NCBI GenBank assembly: GCA_050010535.1
Contig: JBEKKT010000002.1
Span: 1-64,000, forward strand
DNA from: JAJRAG01 sp050010535
GTDB lineage: Archaea; Thermoplasmatota; Thermoplasmata; Methanomassiliicoccales; JACIVX01
Reading direction: 5' to 3'
DNA length: 64,000 nucleotides
Every line of letters begins with the position of its first letter. Positions within the stretch are counted from its first letter, which is position 1. Under the pieces are notes generated by a model. It was given only the letters and a program-made list of their open reading frames with translations. It had not been told where the DNA came from and ran no database searches. The position numbers were made by a program, and so were the translations under genes. Positions 1 to 8,918 of this stretch are shown piece after piece.

Positions 1-3000
1 CTGCCTTCAGTGGGTTGTCTTGTTAACATCTGGACTTGACCGCGGGCTCTGGCGTGTATTTTGTCAGCGACCATATGGTGCAGTTTCTGATAATAGATGA
101 CACCTATGAAGATGTCCGCCCCAATCATCTTGCCGGAAAGGCCGTCATACATGACTTCCTTCCCGGTGTGCTTGAACCCGTTGCGGACGAGCGCCTCTCT
201 CAACGATTGCTCGCTCTCGCCGCTGAACGGCGTCCCGTCAATCGTCCGGACCTCCATCGACCCGACCTTGCCGCCAATCATTTCGAGAACATGGGCGACG
301 GTCATCCTTGATGGGATGGCGTGCGGGTTGATCACTAGGTCCGGTATGACTCCATCTGATGTGAATGGCATGTCCTCCTGCGGAGCTATGAGACCGATTA
401 CACCCTTCTGTCCGTGCCTCGAGGCGAACTTATCGCCGAGCTCCGGGACCCTCTCGTCCCTAACCTTCACCTTGACCAGGCGACTGCCGTTCTCGGATTC
501 GGTCAGCATGACGCTGTCGACCCAGCCGCTCTCTCCAGACCTGACAATGATCGAGGTCTCCCTACGCTTCTGCGGGGTAAGGAAGTCCGTTTCCTCTTCA
601 AGGAATCTCGGGGGCGACGTCTTGCCGATGAGGACGTCCCCTCCGTTCACGGCGGTCTCAGGGCTGATAAGCCCGTCCTCGGCGAGGTTGCTATACGCAA
701 GATCAGCCCTCGCTCCCCTGACGTCCGGGCTCGGGATCTCAAAGTGGTCCTCCTGACCGCCCGGATACCTCCGCTCCTCGGCCCTGTACGTCCTCATGAA
801 AGTCGAGCGACCCAGTCCCCTCTCCACGCTCGCCTTGTTGAGGATCAGTGCGTCCTCCATGTTGTAACCATGAAATGAGAGTATCGCGACGACGAAGTTC
901 TGTCCGGCAGGACGCTCGTTGAACGCCACGAAATCCATCGGCTTCGTCTGCACCAGCGGCTTCTCAGGATAGTGCAGCAAGTGACCCCTTGTGTCGGGCC
1001 TCTTCCGATAGTTCGTCGCACTTAGTCCGAGCGACTGCTTCGCCATTCCGGAGCCCATCGTCACACGCGGGGACGAGTTGTGCTCCGAATACGGGACGAG
1101 CCCGGCGCAGACACCGAGAATGACTATTGGGTCCAACTCCACGTGGGTGTGGTCCTTCGTGATCAGCAGCGGTGTCTTCATCTCGCCGTTGCAGTGCAGG
1201 CAGCGCAGCAATGCGAAGTTGTCCTCGGTCCCGGGGTTGATCCAGTCGACGTCCGTCTGGGAGATCGCTCTCCCGCAGCTGTCGCACCGTTCCGGCACCT
1301 CGTACGGATCGACCGCAATGAACGAGTCCTCTTCCTCCTCCGCGTCGACCCACTCGATTACGCCCTCCCTGAGAAGGTCGGACCATCTCGCCTTGCCCTC
1401 CCTGACATCGTCGAGATGTTTCTTCGTCAATACTGTCTTGCCGTTCTCGATGACGACGAGCGGCCGCCTCAACCTGCCTTCATCGCAGTTGATTATGACC
1501 TCGTCCATTTCTTCATCGTATCGGACGTTAATCTCGTGAGAAAGAAGACCGCACCTGCGTCGGTGCCTTATCTCCGCCACGAGTTCCTTCGCCATGTCGT
1601 GAACGCCAACGAGGTCCCCGTTGACGAAGACCCTCGTCCCCATCTTCTGCTGCCCCCTGACCTCCTTGACCCCGAGGTCCTTCAGCAACCAATGGACGTT
1701 TTCCTCGCGGAATCCCTCGGAGACGTCGATGATCAGGGCTGCGTTCTTCACGAGGCCGCAGTTCTGACCCTCAGGGGTCTCGTTCGGGCAGAGCCTTCCC
1801 CACTGCGTCGGGTGAAGGTCCCTTGCCTCGAAATGAGGCTGGCTCCTAGTGAGGGAGGATGTAATCCTCCTGAGATGACTGATTGTGCTCATGTTGGACG
1901 TCCGATCCAGCAACTGGCTTACGCCCGCCCTACCGCCGACCCAGTTCCCCGTCGCGAGGGCGTGGAGCAGCCTGTGAGTGAGCAGGTCCGGCCTGATCGC
2001 GCTCGATATCCTTAGGTCCTTCTTTCTCGCGTACGACCTCTCGAGCTGGTACTTGAGATCCTTCATCAGGTTCGTGAACGCTACTCTGAAGAGATCTTCC
2101 ATCAGGTCTCCGGACAGCTTGAGACGCTTGTTCGCGTAGTGGTCCTTGTCGTCCTCTTTCCTGAGCCCAAGCGACAGCTCAAGTACGGATCTCGCTATCC
2201 TTCCGAGGAATATCGCTTTCTTCAACCTGTCCTCGGGCGTGTCGCCCAAGTGGGGCAGGAGCGACCTGTCGATAATCGACTCAACCTTCTTGACCCTGTA
2301 CTCCTTGGCTTGACCGGTGGCGAACTTCCTCTCGAGATAAAGGACCGCGTCCTCTGTCGTGAATATGCCGTTCGGAGGGAAGATCTTCTTGTCCTGGCAT
2401 TCCTCGATGTTCGCGTACACGATATTCGCCATCTCCGGAACGCTGACGATCGCGTCGTAAGTCTCCTCATCGCTCTCCATGCCGAGAGCCTTCATTAATG
2501 CAATAAGTGGAATCTGCCCGGATGCCGCCGGAACAGTGACCATGAGCATGCCGTCCTTCTTCTTCTCAACGAGTGTCAGGGCGCGGTATCCTTCCTTCTG
2601 CGAGAATACCTTTGCCACCTCCATCTTCGTGCCGTACCGCTCGTTGAACTCGACCATGACTCTGTTGGGCGCTAGGTCTTCGAGCGATATCAGGACCCGC
2701 TCGGTCCCGCCGATGATGAAGTAGCCGCCGGGGTCCTTCGGGTCCTCCCCGGCCTGGATAAGCCTATTGTCGTACTCCGCTTCCGTCAGCTCCCTCTCTT
2801 CCTCCATATTCTCCTTGTAGAGTGTGCAGCGCTTCGACTTGACCATTATCGGCAGGTCGCCGATGTGCACTTTCTCCGGCTCCTTTTCGATTCCGTCCTC
2901 CACGATGGTGAATTCGAGGGCGACGGGAGCGAGATAGTTTAGATTCCTGAGCCTAGCCTCCATCGGCGTTAGGGAATGGGATGCGCCGTTCGCTTCTCTG

Positions 3001-3290
3001 ACGACCGGGAGAGTCACTTGTATAGTCGGTCTAGCCTGGGGATCGATGTTGCCTGTCTTCTCGTCCCTCCTTCGGCCGACCCTGATCTCTACAATCCTTC
3101 CTTCTGTCTTGTCCGGGTCGAGGCGGATTATTCCCCGGTCGATTTCCTCCGCGGACACGCGCAGGTTGTCCACGATCTTCTGCATACGACTGTTCGGATT
3201 ATCAAGCGTGGAAAGGAAGTCGTTGAAACTTGAAATGTGATGGTTGACTATGCTTCGCTCTTTGAAATAGACCTCGACCAGATCGCGCAA
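1..3290 (-). CDS. rpoB: DNA-directed RNA polymerase subunit B (unsplit, C-terminus cut by window edge)
   Basis: Second-largest catalytic subunit of archaeal RNA polymerase. The frame runs without a stop from a TTG at 3290 to the window edge (about 1,096 residues); roughly 100 C-terminal residues are missing. The N-terminus has the expected VEVYFKERSIVNHH and SSFNDFL segments; the signature GRLCPNETPEGQNCG is near residue 500; the last visible residues, ARARGQVQMLTRQPTEG, are the conserved C-terminal region. There is no break where methanogen and halophile B''/B' genes are split, so this is a one-piece B as in Thermoplasma. TTG is the only sensible start: the frame is closed by a stop just upstream, and GGGTGA precedes it. 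It lies 4 bases after rpoH and is surely cotranscribed with it. Confidence 0.97.
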   Translation of the reverse strand, partial: MRDLVEVYFKERSIVNHHISSFNDFLSTLDNPNSRMQKIVDNLRVSAEEIDRGIIRLDPDKTEGRIVEIRVGRRRDEKTGNIDPQARPTIQVTLPVVREANGASHSLTPMEARLRNLNYLAPVALEFTIVEDGIEKEPEKVHIGDLPIMVKSKRCTLYKENMEEERELTEAEYDNRLIQAGEDPKDPGGYFIIGGTERVLISLEDLAPNRVMVEFNERYGTKMEVAKVFSQKEGYRALTLVEKKKDGMLMVTVPAASGQIPLIALMKALGMESDEETYDAIVSVPEMANIVYANIEECQDKKIFPPNGIFTTEDAVLYLERKFATGQAKEYRVKKVESIIDRSLLPHLGDTPEDRLKKAIFLGRIARSVLELSLGLRKEDDKDHYANKRLKLSGDLMEDLFRVAFTNLMKDLKYQLERSYARKKDLRISSAIRPDLLTHRLLHALATGNWVGGRAGVSQLLDRTSNMSTISHLRRITSSLTRSQPHFEARDLHPTQWGRLCPNETPEGQNCGLVKNAALIIDVSEGFREENVHWLLKDLGVKEVRGQQKMGTRVFVNGDLVGVHDMAKELVAEIRHRRRCGLLSHEINVRYDEEMDEVIINCDEGRLRRPLVVIENGKTVLTKKHLDDVREGKARWSDLLREGVIEWVDAEEEEDSFIAVDPYEVPERCDSCGRAISQTDVDWINPGTEDNFALLRCLHCNGEMKTPLLITKDHTHVELDPIVILGVCAGLVPYSEHNSSPRVTMGSGMAKQSLGLSATNYRKRPDTRGHLLHYPEKPLVQTKPMDFVAFNERPAGQNFVVAILSFHGYNMEDALILNKASVERGLGRSTFMRTYRAEERRYPGGQEDHFEIPSPDVRGARADLAYSNLAEDGLISPETAVNGGDVLIGKTSPPRFLEEETDFLTPQKRRETSIIVRSGESGWVDSVMLTESENGSRLVKVKVRDERVPELGDKFASRHGQKGVIGLIAPQEDMPFTSDGVIPDLVINPHAIPSRMTVAHVLEMIGGKVGSMEVRTIDGTPFSGESEQSLREALVRNGFKHTGKEVMYDGLSGKMIGADIFIGVIYYQKLHHMVADKIHARARGQVQMLTRQPTEG

Positions 3291-3294
3291 AACA

Positions 3295-3558
3295 TCACCC
3301 TCTTATTACCAGACGATACGCCACAAAGGTATCTGCGGTCGGACTTCGCCTTACTATCTTTACTATTCTTCCTTCCTCGATCGGGCCGTAGATGTTCTCA
3401 AGGACTCTTATGCACGTATCGCTCCGTCGGATCTTCGGAAGCTGGTCCATCGTCAACTTCATCGACTTCAAAACCTTCTCAGCCTCTTCCTTCGTGACCA
3501 AATAATGTTCTGGAACGAGCTCGTGCTCTAGAACATTAAACTCTACAGTATCGACCAA
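3295..3558 (-). CDS. rpoH: DNA-directed RNA polymerase subunit H (Rpb5 C-terminal homologue)
   Basis: Small archaeal RNA polymerase subunit corresponding to the C-terminal domain of eukaryotic Rpb5. The 87-residue product has the family pattern throughout: HELVPEHYLV near residue 11, the LPKIRRSDT stretch, and a C-terminal GRIVKIVRRSPTA segment ending YRLVIRG. The start is TTG at 3558, preceded at good spacing by a strong Shine-Dalgarno GAGGTGA. It heads the operon; rpoB begins 4 bases beyond its stop. A TATA-like box lies about 50 bases upstream. Confidence 0.97.
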   Translation of the reverse strand: MVDTVEFNVLEHELVPEHYLVTKEEAEKVLKSMKLTMDQLPKIRRSDTCIRVLENIYGPIEEGRIVKIVRRSPTADTFVAYRLVIRG

Positions 3559-3610
3559 AGTTTCACCTCGCCCCTACGCCACGGACCTTCCGATACAGTA
3601 CGCGTTGGAG

Positions 3611-3619
3611 TTATAATAA
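3611..3619 (-). promoter_or_regulatory. TATA box of the rpoH-rpoB operon
   Basis: Read on the minus strand the sequence is TTATTATAA, the only AT-rich box between the tRNA gene and rpoH. It sits about 50 bases before the rpoH start, leaving a short leader that contains the GAGGTGA ribosome site. Confidence 0.6.
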
Positions 3620-3690
3620 CCCATCGCAAACCGCTGCCAGAGACCTCGACACGCATGTCTTCTTCACCTACCCAAGCGGGCCCGCGGGGA

Positions 3691-3723
3691 TTTTCGGAGG
3701 CGACGGCGGGTCACCGAGGCCTT
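3691..3723 (-). other. tRNA-Lys intron 2 (position 59/60, T-loop)
   Basis: A 33-nt insert after A59. T-loop UUCG in the exon pairs with CGAA near the intron end to form the 4-bp central helix; the bulges are AA^A and AA^U; the outer helix is the T-stem CGGGG/CCCCG, directly adjacent. Splicing at these points restores the loop UUCGAAU exactly. The inner helix AGGC/GCCU carries one unpaired C. Confidence 0.78.
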
Positions 3724-3762
3724 TTCGAACCCCGGGCCATCTGGTTAAAAGCCAGATGCTCT

Positions 3763-3791
3763 TTCTAGGGACACTTGTTCTCAAGAATCCT
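3763..3791 (-). other. tRNA-Lys intron 1 (position 20/21, D-loop)
   Basis: A 29-nt insert between T20 and A21. Exon CUAG pairs with intron CUAG to make the 4-bp central helix; the flanking three-nt bulges are GU^A and AA^A, cut after the second base as the archaeal splicing endonuclease does. The intron folds further as GGA/UCC and CUUG/CAAG around an AGAA loop. The D-stem forms the outer helix, though two extra bases (AG) make that side an internal loop rather than a strict bulge. Confidence 0.75.
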
Positions 3792-3860
3792 ACCTAGCTG
3801 AGCTACGGGCCCTTTGGCAACAACGCTTAGCGTTGTGGGACTGCGAGTAATCACTATGAT

Positions 3861-3868
3861 TATTTAAA
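3861..3868 (-). promoter_or_regulatory. TATA box of tRNA-Lys
   Basis: Minus-strand TTTAAATA about 50 bases upstream of the mature 5' end. The leader between them contains a perfect short inverted repeat, CAACGC-TTA-GCGTTG (3821-3835), which could mark 5' processing or be incidental. Confidence 0.5.
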
Positions 3869-4027
3869 CTTTGCTGAGGATGGGTCTTCCCTGACCGGCT
3901 GGGCGACAGAGATGATACTGGAATACGAGACGATTCCGCTCCTTCAATTACCTTGTGACGGAAGAAGTCTGGCGTCGGTCCATTCGTTGCGACAGCGACA
4001 AACACAGACCCCCGATTGCAGGTCACG

Positions 4028-4035
4028 TATAAATA
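4028..4035 (+). promoter_or_regulatory. TATA box of the zinc ribbon-EF1beta operon
   Basis: TATAAATA 34 bases before the ATG at 4069, so the transcript would have a leader of about 10 bases. Confidence 0.6.
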
Positions 4036-4068
4036 TGTGAACCGGTATCCTGCTTCCCGGCGAGGGGC

Positions 4069-4236
4069 ATGGAAAGCGAGAAAGTCTGCAACTCATGCGG
4101 TATCAGGCTTATTAGCAAAGGCATCACATTCTTCTCCTGTCCGATGTGCGGGGAGAGTCAGATAGGAAGATGCACCAACTGTCGTGACCAGAGTGTACCT
4201 TATGTTTGTCCGAAGTGCGGCTTCGGCGGCCCGTAG
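4069..4236 (+). CDS. Small zinc-ribbon protein (HVO_2753-like)
   Basis: A 55-residue protein that is mostly zinc-binding pairs: CNSCG near residue 7, CPMCG near 25, CTNC near 35 and CPKCGFGGP at the C-terminus, i.e. two zinc ribbons. This matches the small archaeal zinc-finger family typified by Haloferax HVO_2753, which is likewise encoded just upstream of EF1beta. The role is a probable nucleic-acid or ribosome-related one; I cannot be more exact. Its TAG is 9 bases before the EF1beta ATG, implying one operon. Confidence 0.85.
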   Translation: MESEKVCNSCGIRLISKGITFFSCPMCGESQIGRCTNCRDQSVPYVCPKCGFGGP

Positions 4237-4245
4237 GTGGTGTCG

Positions 4246-4512
4246 ATGGGAAAGGTCGCCGCCGTCTACAATCTGATGCCTACGGACACTGATGTATCGA
4301 TGGAGGACATGGCAAAGCGGATACCCGAGGTCCTGCCGAAAGGCGTCAGGATTGTCAAGTTGGAGACGAAGCCGTTCGCATTCGGCCTCGAGATCCTTGA
4401 AGCCGGTTTCTTGATGGAGGACGCCGCGGGCATCACCGACAACCTCGAGGCGTCGCTTCAGAAGATTGAGGGCGTTCAGACAGTAGAGCCAGTGTCGGTC
4501 AGCCTGATCTAA
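4246..4512 (+). CDS. ef1b: Elongation factor 1-beta (aEF1B, GDP exchange factor)
   Basis: Exchanges GDP for GTP on EF1-alpha during translation elongation. The 88-residue product has the aEF1B pattern: MGKVAAVYNLMPTD at the start, then KLETKPFAFGLEIL and the end motif VQTVEPVSVSLI. The frame is open from GTG at 4237, but the ATG at 4246 gives the family's usual length and has AGGTGG upstream. It follows the zinc-ribbon gene by 9 bases, an arrangement conserved in Euryarchaeota. Confidence 0.95.
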   Translation: MGKVAAVYNLMPTDTDVSMEDMAKRIPEVLPKGVRIVKLETKPFAFGLEILEAGFLMEDAAGITDNLEASLQKIEGVQTVEPVSVSLI

Positions 4513-4646
4513 CGCGCCGGGTCCTTTGTTCGGAATCGATTCTCTCGACTGCACCGTACCTAAGTACATAGAAACACCGACGAACGCGCCGAGAACGCTA
4601 GAGCACGATCCGGTGCGACCATCCCCGACGAGTGCGATCTGTCGGC

Positions 4647-5993
4647 CTAAGCTGGCGGGGGCTTGATGCATCCGTTCTTCATCAGCAGCTGGGTCATTCC
4701 CCTGGCCCTGCGGATCATCCATTCCGCGGTGGCGTAGAGTTCGCTCTTGCTGACCTTGATCCTCGCGACTCCCTGCTCCATCGCTTTCATTCCGACCGCG
4801 AGCGCCTCCCTCGGGAACACCTCCCAGTCGTCCATCGTAGGGACGATGTAGTCCTCCCTCAGGCCCTTGTCCTCCGCGGTCTTTGCGAGCTCGAACGCCG
4901 CTCCGATGCACATCTCGTCGGTGATCGTCTTCGCCCTGACGTCAAGCGCCCCCCTGAATATCCCTGGGAAACCGAGAGAGTTGTTTATCTGGTTCGGGAA
5001 ATCGGATCTTCCGGTGGCAACAACCCTCGCCCCGGCCTCTTTCGCATCCCAAGGCCATATCTCTGGAATCGGGTTCGCGGTGGCGAAGACGATCGCGTCA
5101 TCGGCCATTCCCTCGACCATGTCCTTGGTAATCACGTCGGGCCCAGGCCTCGAAGCACCGATGACCATGTCCGCGCCTTTCATCGCCTCCTTTATCCCTC
5201 CAGTCTTGCCATCCCGGTTGGACTTCAATGCCATCGTCCACTTCTCCGGGTACTTCCCCTCCAGGTCCGTCCGCCCAGAGTGCAGAATGCCCTTGCTGTC
5301 CACCATTACGATGTTCCCGGCATCGATACCTGTCGCGACGAGCACTCTTCCTACTGCAATGTTGGCGGCCCCAGCCCCGATCATCGCGATCGAAGCCTGG
5401 CTCATCTTTTTGCCGACGACCTTCAATGCGTTGATCACACCGGCCGTGACAATCGTCGCTGTCCCTTGCTGGTCGTCGTGCCACACCGGGATCTCGACGT
5501 CCTTGCGGAGTTCGTCAAGAATCGCGAAGCATTTCGGTTGCGAGATGTCCTCGAGGTTGATTCCGCCGAACGACGGGGTGAGCCATTTCACCGCCTGGAT
5601 GATCTCGTCCGGGTCCTTCGTGTTCAGGCATATCGGAACGGCGTCGACGCCACCGAGATACTTGAAAAGGAGAGCCTTGCCCTCCATGACGGGCAGGCCT
5701 GCCTCGGGACCGATGTCCCCAAGGCCGAGGACCCTCGTGCCGTCGGTGACGATGGCGATCGTGTTCCACTTGTTGGTATGATTGTAGACTTGTTCCGGGT
5801 TCTTCTGGATGTCGCGGCATGGCTCCGCCACTCCAGGCGTGTACCATATCGCGAAGTCCTGGAAGTCCCTGACTGGACACTTCGGTATGGTCTCGATCTT
5901 GCCACCGTAGAATGGATGGTATTTCATCGCCAAGCGCGCCGGCTCGTACGCCTTCTTCAGTCGAGCCTCGTCAGCCTTCTCAGTGTCTTTCAT
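4647..5993 (-). CDS. NAD(P)-dependent malic enzyme
   Basis: Oxidatively decarboxylates malate to pyruvate. The 448-residue protein has YTPGVAEPC near residue 51, DGTRVLGLGDIGPEAG, the metal and substrate region VPVWHDDQQGTATIV and the nucleotide-binding IGAGAANIAVGRVL. Its length is that of the short malic enzymes without the C-terminal phosphotransacetylase domain. ATG at 5993 is chosen over an in-frame codon at 6089 because GGAAGGTG lies just upstream, a TATA-like TTGATATA lies about 45 bases upstream, and the extra 32 residues are not family-like. It converges with ef1b. Confidence 0.96.
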   Translation of the reverse strand: MKDTEKADEARLKKAYEPARLAMKYHPFYGGKIETIPKCPVRDFQDFAIWYTPGVAEPCRDIQKNPEQVYNHTNKWNTIAIVTDGTRVLGLGDIGPEAGLPVMEGKALLFKYLGGVDAVPICLNTKDPDEIIQAVKWLTPSFGGINLEDISQPKCFAILDELRKDVEIPVWHDDQQGTATIVTAGVINALKVVGKKMSQASIAMIGAGAANIAVGRVLVATGIDAGNIVMVDSKGILHSGRTDLEGKYPEKWTMALKSNRDGKTGGIKEAMKGADMVIGASRPGPDVITKDMVEGMADDAIVFATANPIPEIWPWDAKEAGARVVATGRSDFPNQINNSLGFPGIFRGALDVRAKTITDEMCIGAAFELAKTAEDKGLREDYIVPTMDDWEVFPREALAVGMKAMEQGVARIKVSKSELYATAEWMIRRARGMTQLLMKNGCIKPPPA

Positions 5994-6146
5994 CTTACAC
6001 CTTCCTTGCCTTGCATACCTATCTGGACAGTATATCAAGAACCTTTGGGGCCATGGTGTGCTACTTTTTAGCATAGATACAACATCCATTATTAATAACT
6101 GACGAACATCACTATTCGAACTTGATTCCCCTAGACAGTGGCCAAC

Positions 6147-7787
6147 ATGACTCGCGTCCTAATCATCGACGGATTCATCGACGAGCCGGCGTCCCTGGGC
6201 GTGCCGCCCTATATCTCACCTCACGTAAGAGCGGTCGCCGGATCGGCAAGGGATGCCGGGTCCGAAGTCACCTATCTCACAATAGACTCATGGAGGAAAT
6301 CTGGTATCATGCCTGGCGCGGACCTGAGTGTCGTCATGGCGGGGGCCGGGGTCCCGGGCCGCTACCTGAGATCGCTTCCCGCTTCGCTCAAAGAGATCAA
6401 GGCACTTGCAGAAAGACTGCCAGGTACTAGGATGCTGGGAGGACCTGCGTCGCTAGACCTCGAGTGTATGTCCCTTCCGTCGTTCGAGGCCGTGGCGAGA
6501 AGAGATGCCGCTGCAGCGGTCTTCGATCTGATCAGGACTGGAGACATCAAGAACAGATGGCGCACCTTGGACGAGTGGAATCGATGGATGGTTTTAGGAG
6601 CGGATATTATTCGCTCGCACCCCGATTTCCCTCAGCCCCTCATCGCCGAAATCGAGACATACAGGGGCTGCATGAGATACATGACCGGCGGATGCTCGTT
6701 CTGCATCGAGCCGTTGAAGGGGGCGCCAGTCTTCCGCGAGCCGAAGGACATCATAAGAGAAGTGGAGGTCCTGACTAGGTTGGGAGTGAGGAACTTCCGT
6801 CTCGGGGCTCAGACCTGCATCGTCTCCTACAAGTCCCGCATGTCTGGGGACGTCGTGCGTCCGAATCCCGAGGCGATAGAGATGCTTCTCTCAGGCATCG
6901 CGAAGTTCGACATCGATGTCTTGCACCTCGACAACGCCGATCCCTCGGTCATTGCCAACAACCCTGACGAATCGAGGAGGATTCTCGGCAGCATGGTCGA
7001 GCACTGCACGAGCGGGAACGTCCTGGCCCTCGGAATGGAGAGCGCCGATCCGAAAGTGATAGAGGCGAACAATCTGAACTCAACCCCGGACCAGGTCCTT
7101 GACGCCATAAGACTCATGAACGAAGTGGGGGGCGAGAGGGGGGAGAGCGGCTTGCCTGAGTTGCTCCCCGGCTTGAACTTCATTGTCGGTCTGGACGGCG
7201 AAAGCGACAGGACCCTCGATCTGAACATGTCGTTTTTGAAGAAGGTCTTGGAAGATAAACTCCTGCTCCGCAGGATAAACATCCGCCAGGTGATGCCGAT
7301 ACGGAGGGATTTCAAGCCTGGAGTCTCTCGTTCGATGTTCATAAGGTTCAAGGACGGAGTACGGGAGGGCATCGACAACCCAATGCTGCGACGACTGATT
7401 CCTCAGGGCACGGTACTCCGGAGGATCTACACCGAGCTGAGGGAGGGGAAGAGTACCTTCGGGAGGCAGATCGGCACCTACCCCATACTCGTAGGATTTC
7501 GGTACCCGATCGAAATCGGGAAGTTCATCGACGCGAAGGTCGTCGGTTGGGGGCAGCGGAGCGTCACCGCGCTCGAGTTCCCGCTGCCTGTGAACACCTG
7601 CTCCATTGCAGCCCTTGATTCCCTCCCATCTGTCGGCAAGAAGCGCGCAGCGAGGATAGCGAGGAAGAGACCGATAAGGAGCGTGGAAGACCTGGCCGCG
7701 GCGATCGAGGATTTGCAGACGGTCTCTTCAATCGCTCCCTACCTCGACCTGAAGAGAGTCGAAGACCGGATGAAATCAAGAGAATAA
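6147..7787 (+). CDS. Radical SAM protein with C-terminal helix-hairpin-helix domain
   Basis: An archaeal radical SAM protein of about 546 residues. An N-terminal B12-binding-like or Rossmann region starts RVLIIDGF; the iron-sulfur motif is C175-x7-C183-x2-C186 (CMRYMTGGCSFC), the long spacing typical of this archaeal group. Near residue 480 SIAALDSLPSVGKKRA begins a helix-hairpin-helix DNA- or RNA-binding module. The combination suggests a nucleic-acid-modifying enzyme, but substrate and reaction are unknown. GTG at 6138 is an alternative start. priL begins 9 bases after the stop. Confidence 0.85.
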   Translation: MTRVLIIDGFIDEPASLGVPPYISPHVRAVAGSARDAGSEVTYLTIDSWRKSGIMPGADLSVVMAGAGVPGRYLRSLPASLKEIKALAERLPGTRMLGGPASLDLECMSLPSFEAVARRDAAAAVFDLIRTGDIKNRWRTLDEWNRWMVLGADIIRSHPDFPQPLIAEIETYRGCMRYMTGGCSFCIEPLKGAPVFREPKDIIREVEVLTRLGVRNFRLGAQTCIVSYKSRMSGDVVRPNPEAIEMLLSGIAKFDIDVLHLDNADPSVIANNPDESRRILGSMVEHCTSGNVLALGMESADPKVIEANNLNSTPDQVLDAIRLMNEVGGERGESGLPELLPGLNFIVGLDGESDRTLDLNMSFLKKVLEDKLLLRRINIRQVMPIRRDFKPGVSRSMFIRFKDGVREGIDNPMLRRLIPQGTVLRRIYTELREGKSTFGRQIGTYPILVGFRYPIEIGKFIDAKVVGWGQRSVTALEFPLPVNTCSIAALDSLPSVGKKRAARIARKRPIRSVEDLAAAIEDLQTVSSIAPYLDLKRVEDRMKSRE

Positions 7788-7796
7788 ATATCACGA

Positions 7797-8876
7797 ATGA
7801 CCTTAACTCGAGCGATGGACGCGCTCCACTTTGCACGGTTTCCCTTCATCAAAGGCGCGACCGATTATGTCGGGTCGAACGGCGTCGATCTCCAGGAGCT
7901 CCTGACGTCTGAGGCATACGCGCCGGCGAGGTTTAGGGGCAAGCAGCGGATCCTCGACGCCTTGAACGAGGGGGAGATAACCAACTGCTCGACTTCGGGC
8001 GAGCAGGAGCGCTTGATAGAGGTGCTCAGCTACCCGGTCGCCAGGATGCTCGTCTCTTGCGTCGGGGACGGGTTCCTGATAAGGCGATACGCGCTCGCCG
8101 AGGCCGTGACGATGAACCGGCGGCTACAGCATGAGAGCCCGGAGTTCATAGTCTCTGTCGCCGAGGAACTCGGAGTCCCGGCGTCGATTACGAACGGAGC
8201 CATCAGAACGCATTTCTCCAGTTTTCTGAAGTTCACTTCGAGGATGAGGAGCAAAGAGTGGAAGCTCGTCAACACCGAGGTGAAAGAGGGATACGTGTTC
8301 CTGACGAAGCAGCGCTTCTCGAGAGTGCTACAACAGGCACTTCAGGAGAAGATCGAGGACGAGCTGCCGCTGGAAATCTCAGAGAACATTCTGAAGGCGC
8401 TTCGCCCCACCCTGGTCGACGTCAAGAACCTCATGGAGAAGAGGAAGCAGCACTACAAGGCCGAGGATCTCGGGAAGATCACGATAGTGAAATTCCCTCC
8501 CTGCATGAGAAGGCTGGTCGGAGTTGCGCAGGCCGGCGAGAACATGCCCCACACCGGTAGGTTCGCACTGACCGCCTTCCTCCATGCGATCGGGCTCTCG
8601 CAGGACGACATCCTGAGCCTGTTCTCGTCATCGCCGGACTTCGATCCGTCGAAAACGCGATACCAGATCGAACACATAACGGGGGAGATCTCCGGCACGG
8701 AATACACGCCTCCCGAGTGCTCGACGATGAGGAGCTACGGGATATGCTTCGAGCCGGACGCGCTGTGCAACAGCGGGAAGCTGAAGCATCCCCTATCTTA
8801 CTACAAGGCCAAGAGCATGAAGAGAAGAAGGGTGCCAGCACCTTCAAGGGAAGCAGAACCGGCGAAAAAGGATTAA
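7797..8876 (+). CDS. priL: DNA primase large subunit PriL
   Basis: Non-catalytic large subunit of the archaeal-eukaryotic primase, needed for primer initiation. The four cysteines that hold the 4Fe-4S cluster in the C-terminal domain are present at residues 236 (KFPPCMRR), 308, 317 (CSTMRSYGIC) and 324. The N-terminal helical domain has the usual HFARFPF start. Length 359 is normal. ATG at 7815 is an alternative start. The small subunit is not in the window. Confidence 0.94.
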   Translation: MTLTRAMDALHFARFPFIKGATDYVGSNGVDLQELLTSEAYAPARFRGKQRILDALNEGEITNCSTSGEQERLIEVLSYPVARMLVSCVGDGFLIRRYALAEAVTMNRRLQHESPEFIVSVAEELGVPASITNGAIRTHFSSFLKFTSRMRSKEWKLVNTEVKEGYVFLTKQRFSRVLQQALQEKIEDELPLEISENILKALRPTLVDVKNLMEKRKQHYKAEDLGKITIVKFPPCMRRLVGVAQAGENMPHTGRFALTAFLHAIGLSQDDILSLFSSSPDFDPSKTRYQIEHITGEISGTEYTPPECSTMRSYGICFEPDALCNSGKLKHPLSYYKAKSMKRRRVPAPSREAEPAKKD

Positions 8877-8918
8877 GGCACGCGAGTTACGTCCGATTCG
8901 ACGCGACCTCCAGACCTT

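Larger units (their letters stand above)
3677..3812 (-). tRNA. tRNA-Lys(UUU) with two non-canonical introns
   Basis: On the minus strand the exons are 3812-3792, 3762-3724 and 3690-3677; joined they give a 74-nt cloverleaf: acceptor GGGCCCG/CGGGCCC, D-stem GCTC/GAGC, anticodon stem TCTGG/CCAGA with loop CTTTTAA (anticodon TTT), T-stem CGGGG/CCCCG with loop TTCGAAT, discriminator G. CCA is not encoded. The anticodon loop is uninterrupted. Inserts of 29 nt in the D-loop and 33 nt in the T-loop must be removed for a normal tRNA, and each is framed by a bulge-helix-bulge. Without them the arms pair perfectly, so this is unlikely to be a pseudogene. Confidence 0.88.

Noticed and set aside
97..2015. 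Long plus-strand frames opposite rpoB (219 and 311 codons)
   Set aside because: They are antisense to a complete, strongly conserved rpoB and show no domain; GC-rich codon bias creates them.
4632..6071. A 479-codon plus-strand frame over the malic enzyme gene
   Set aside because: Antisense to a clear malic enzyme; composition (many His, Arg, Asp) is that of a shadow frame.
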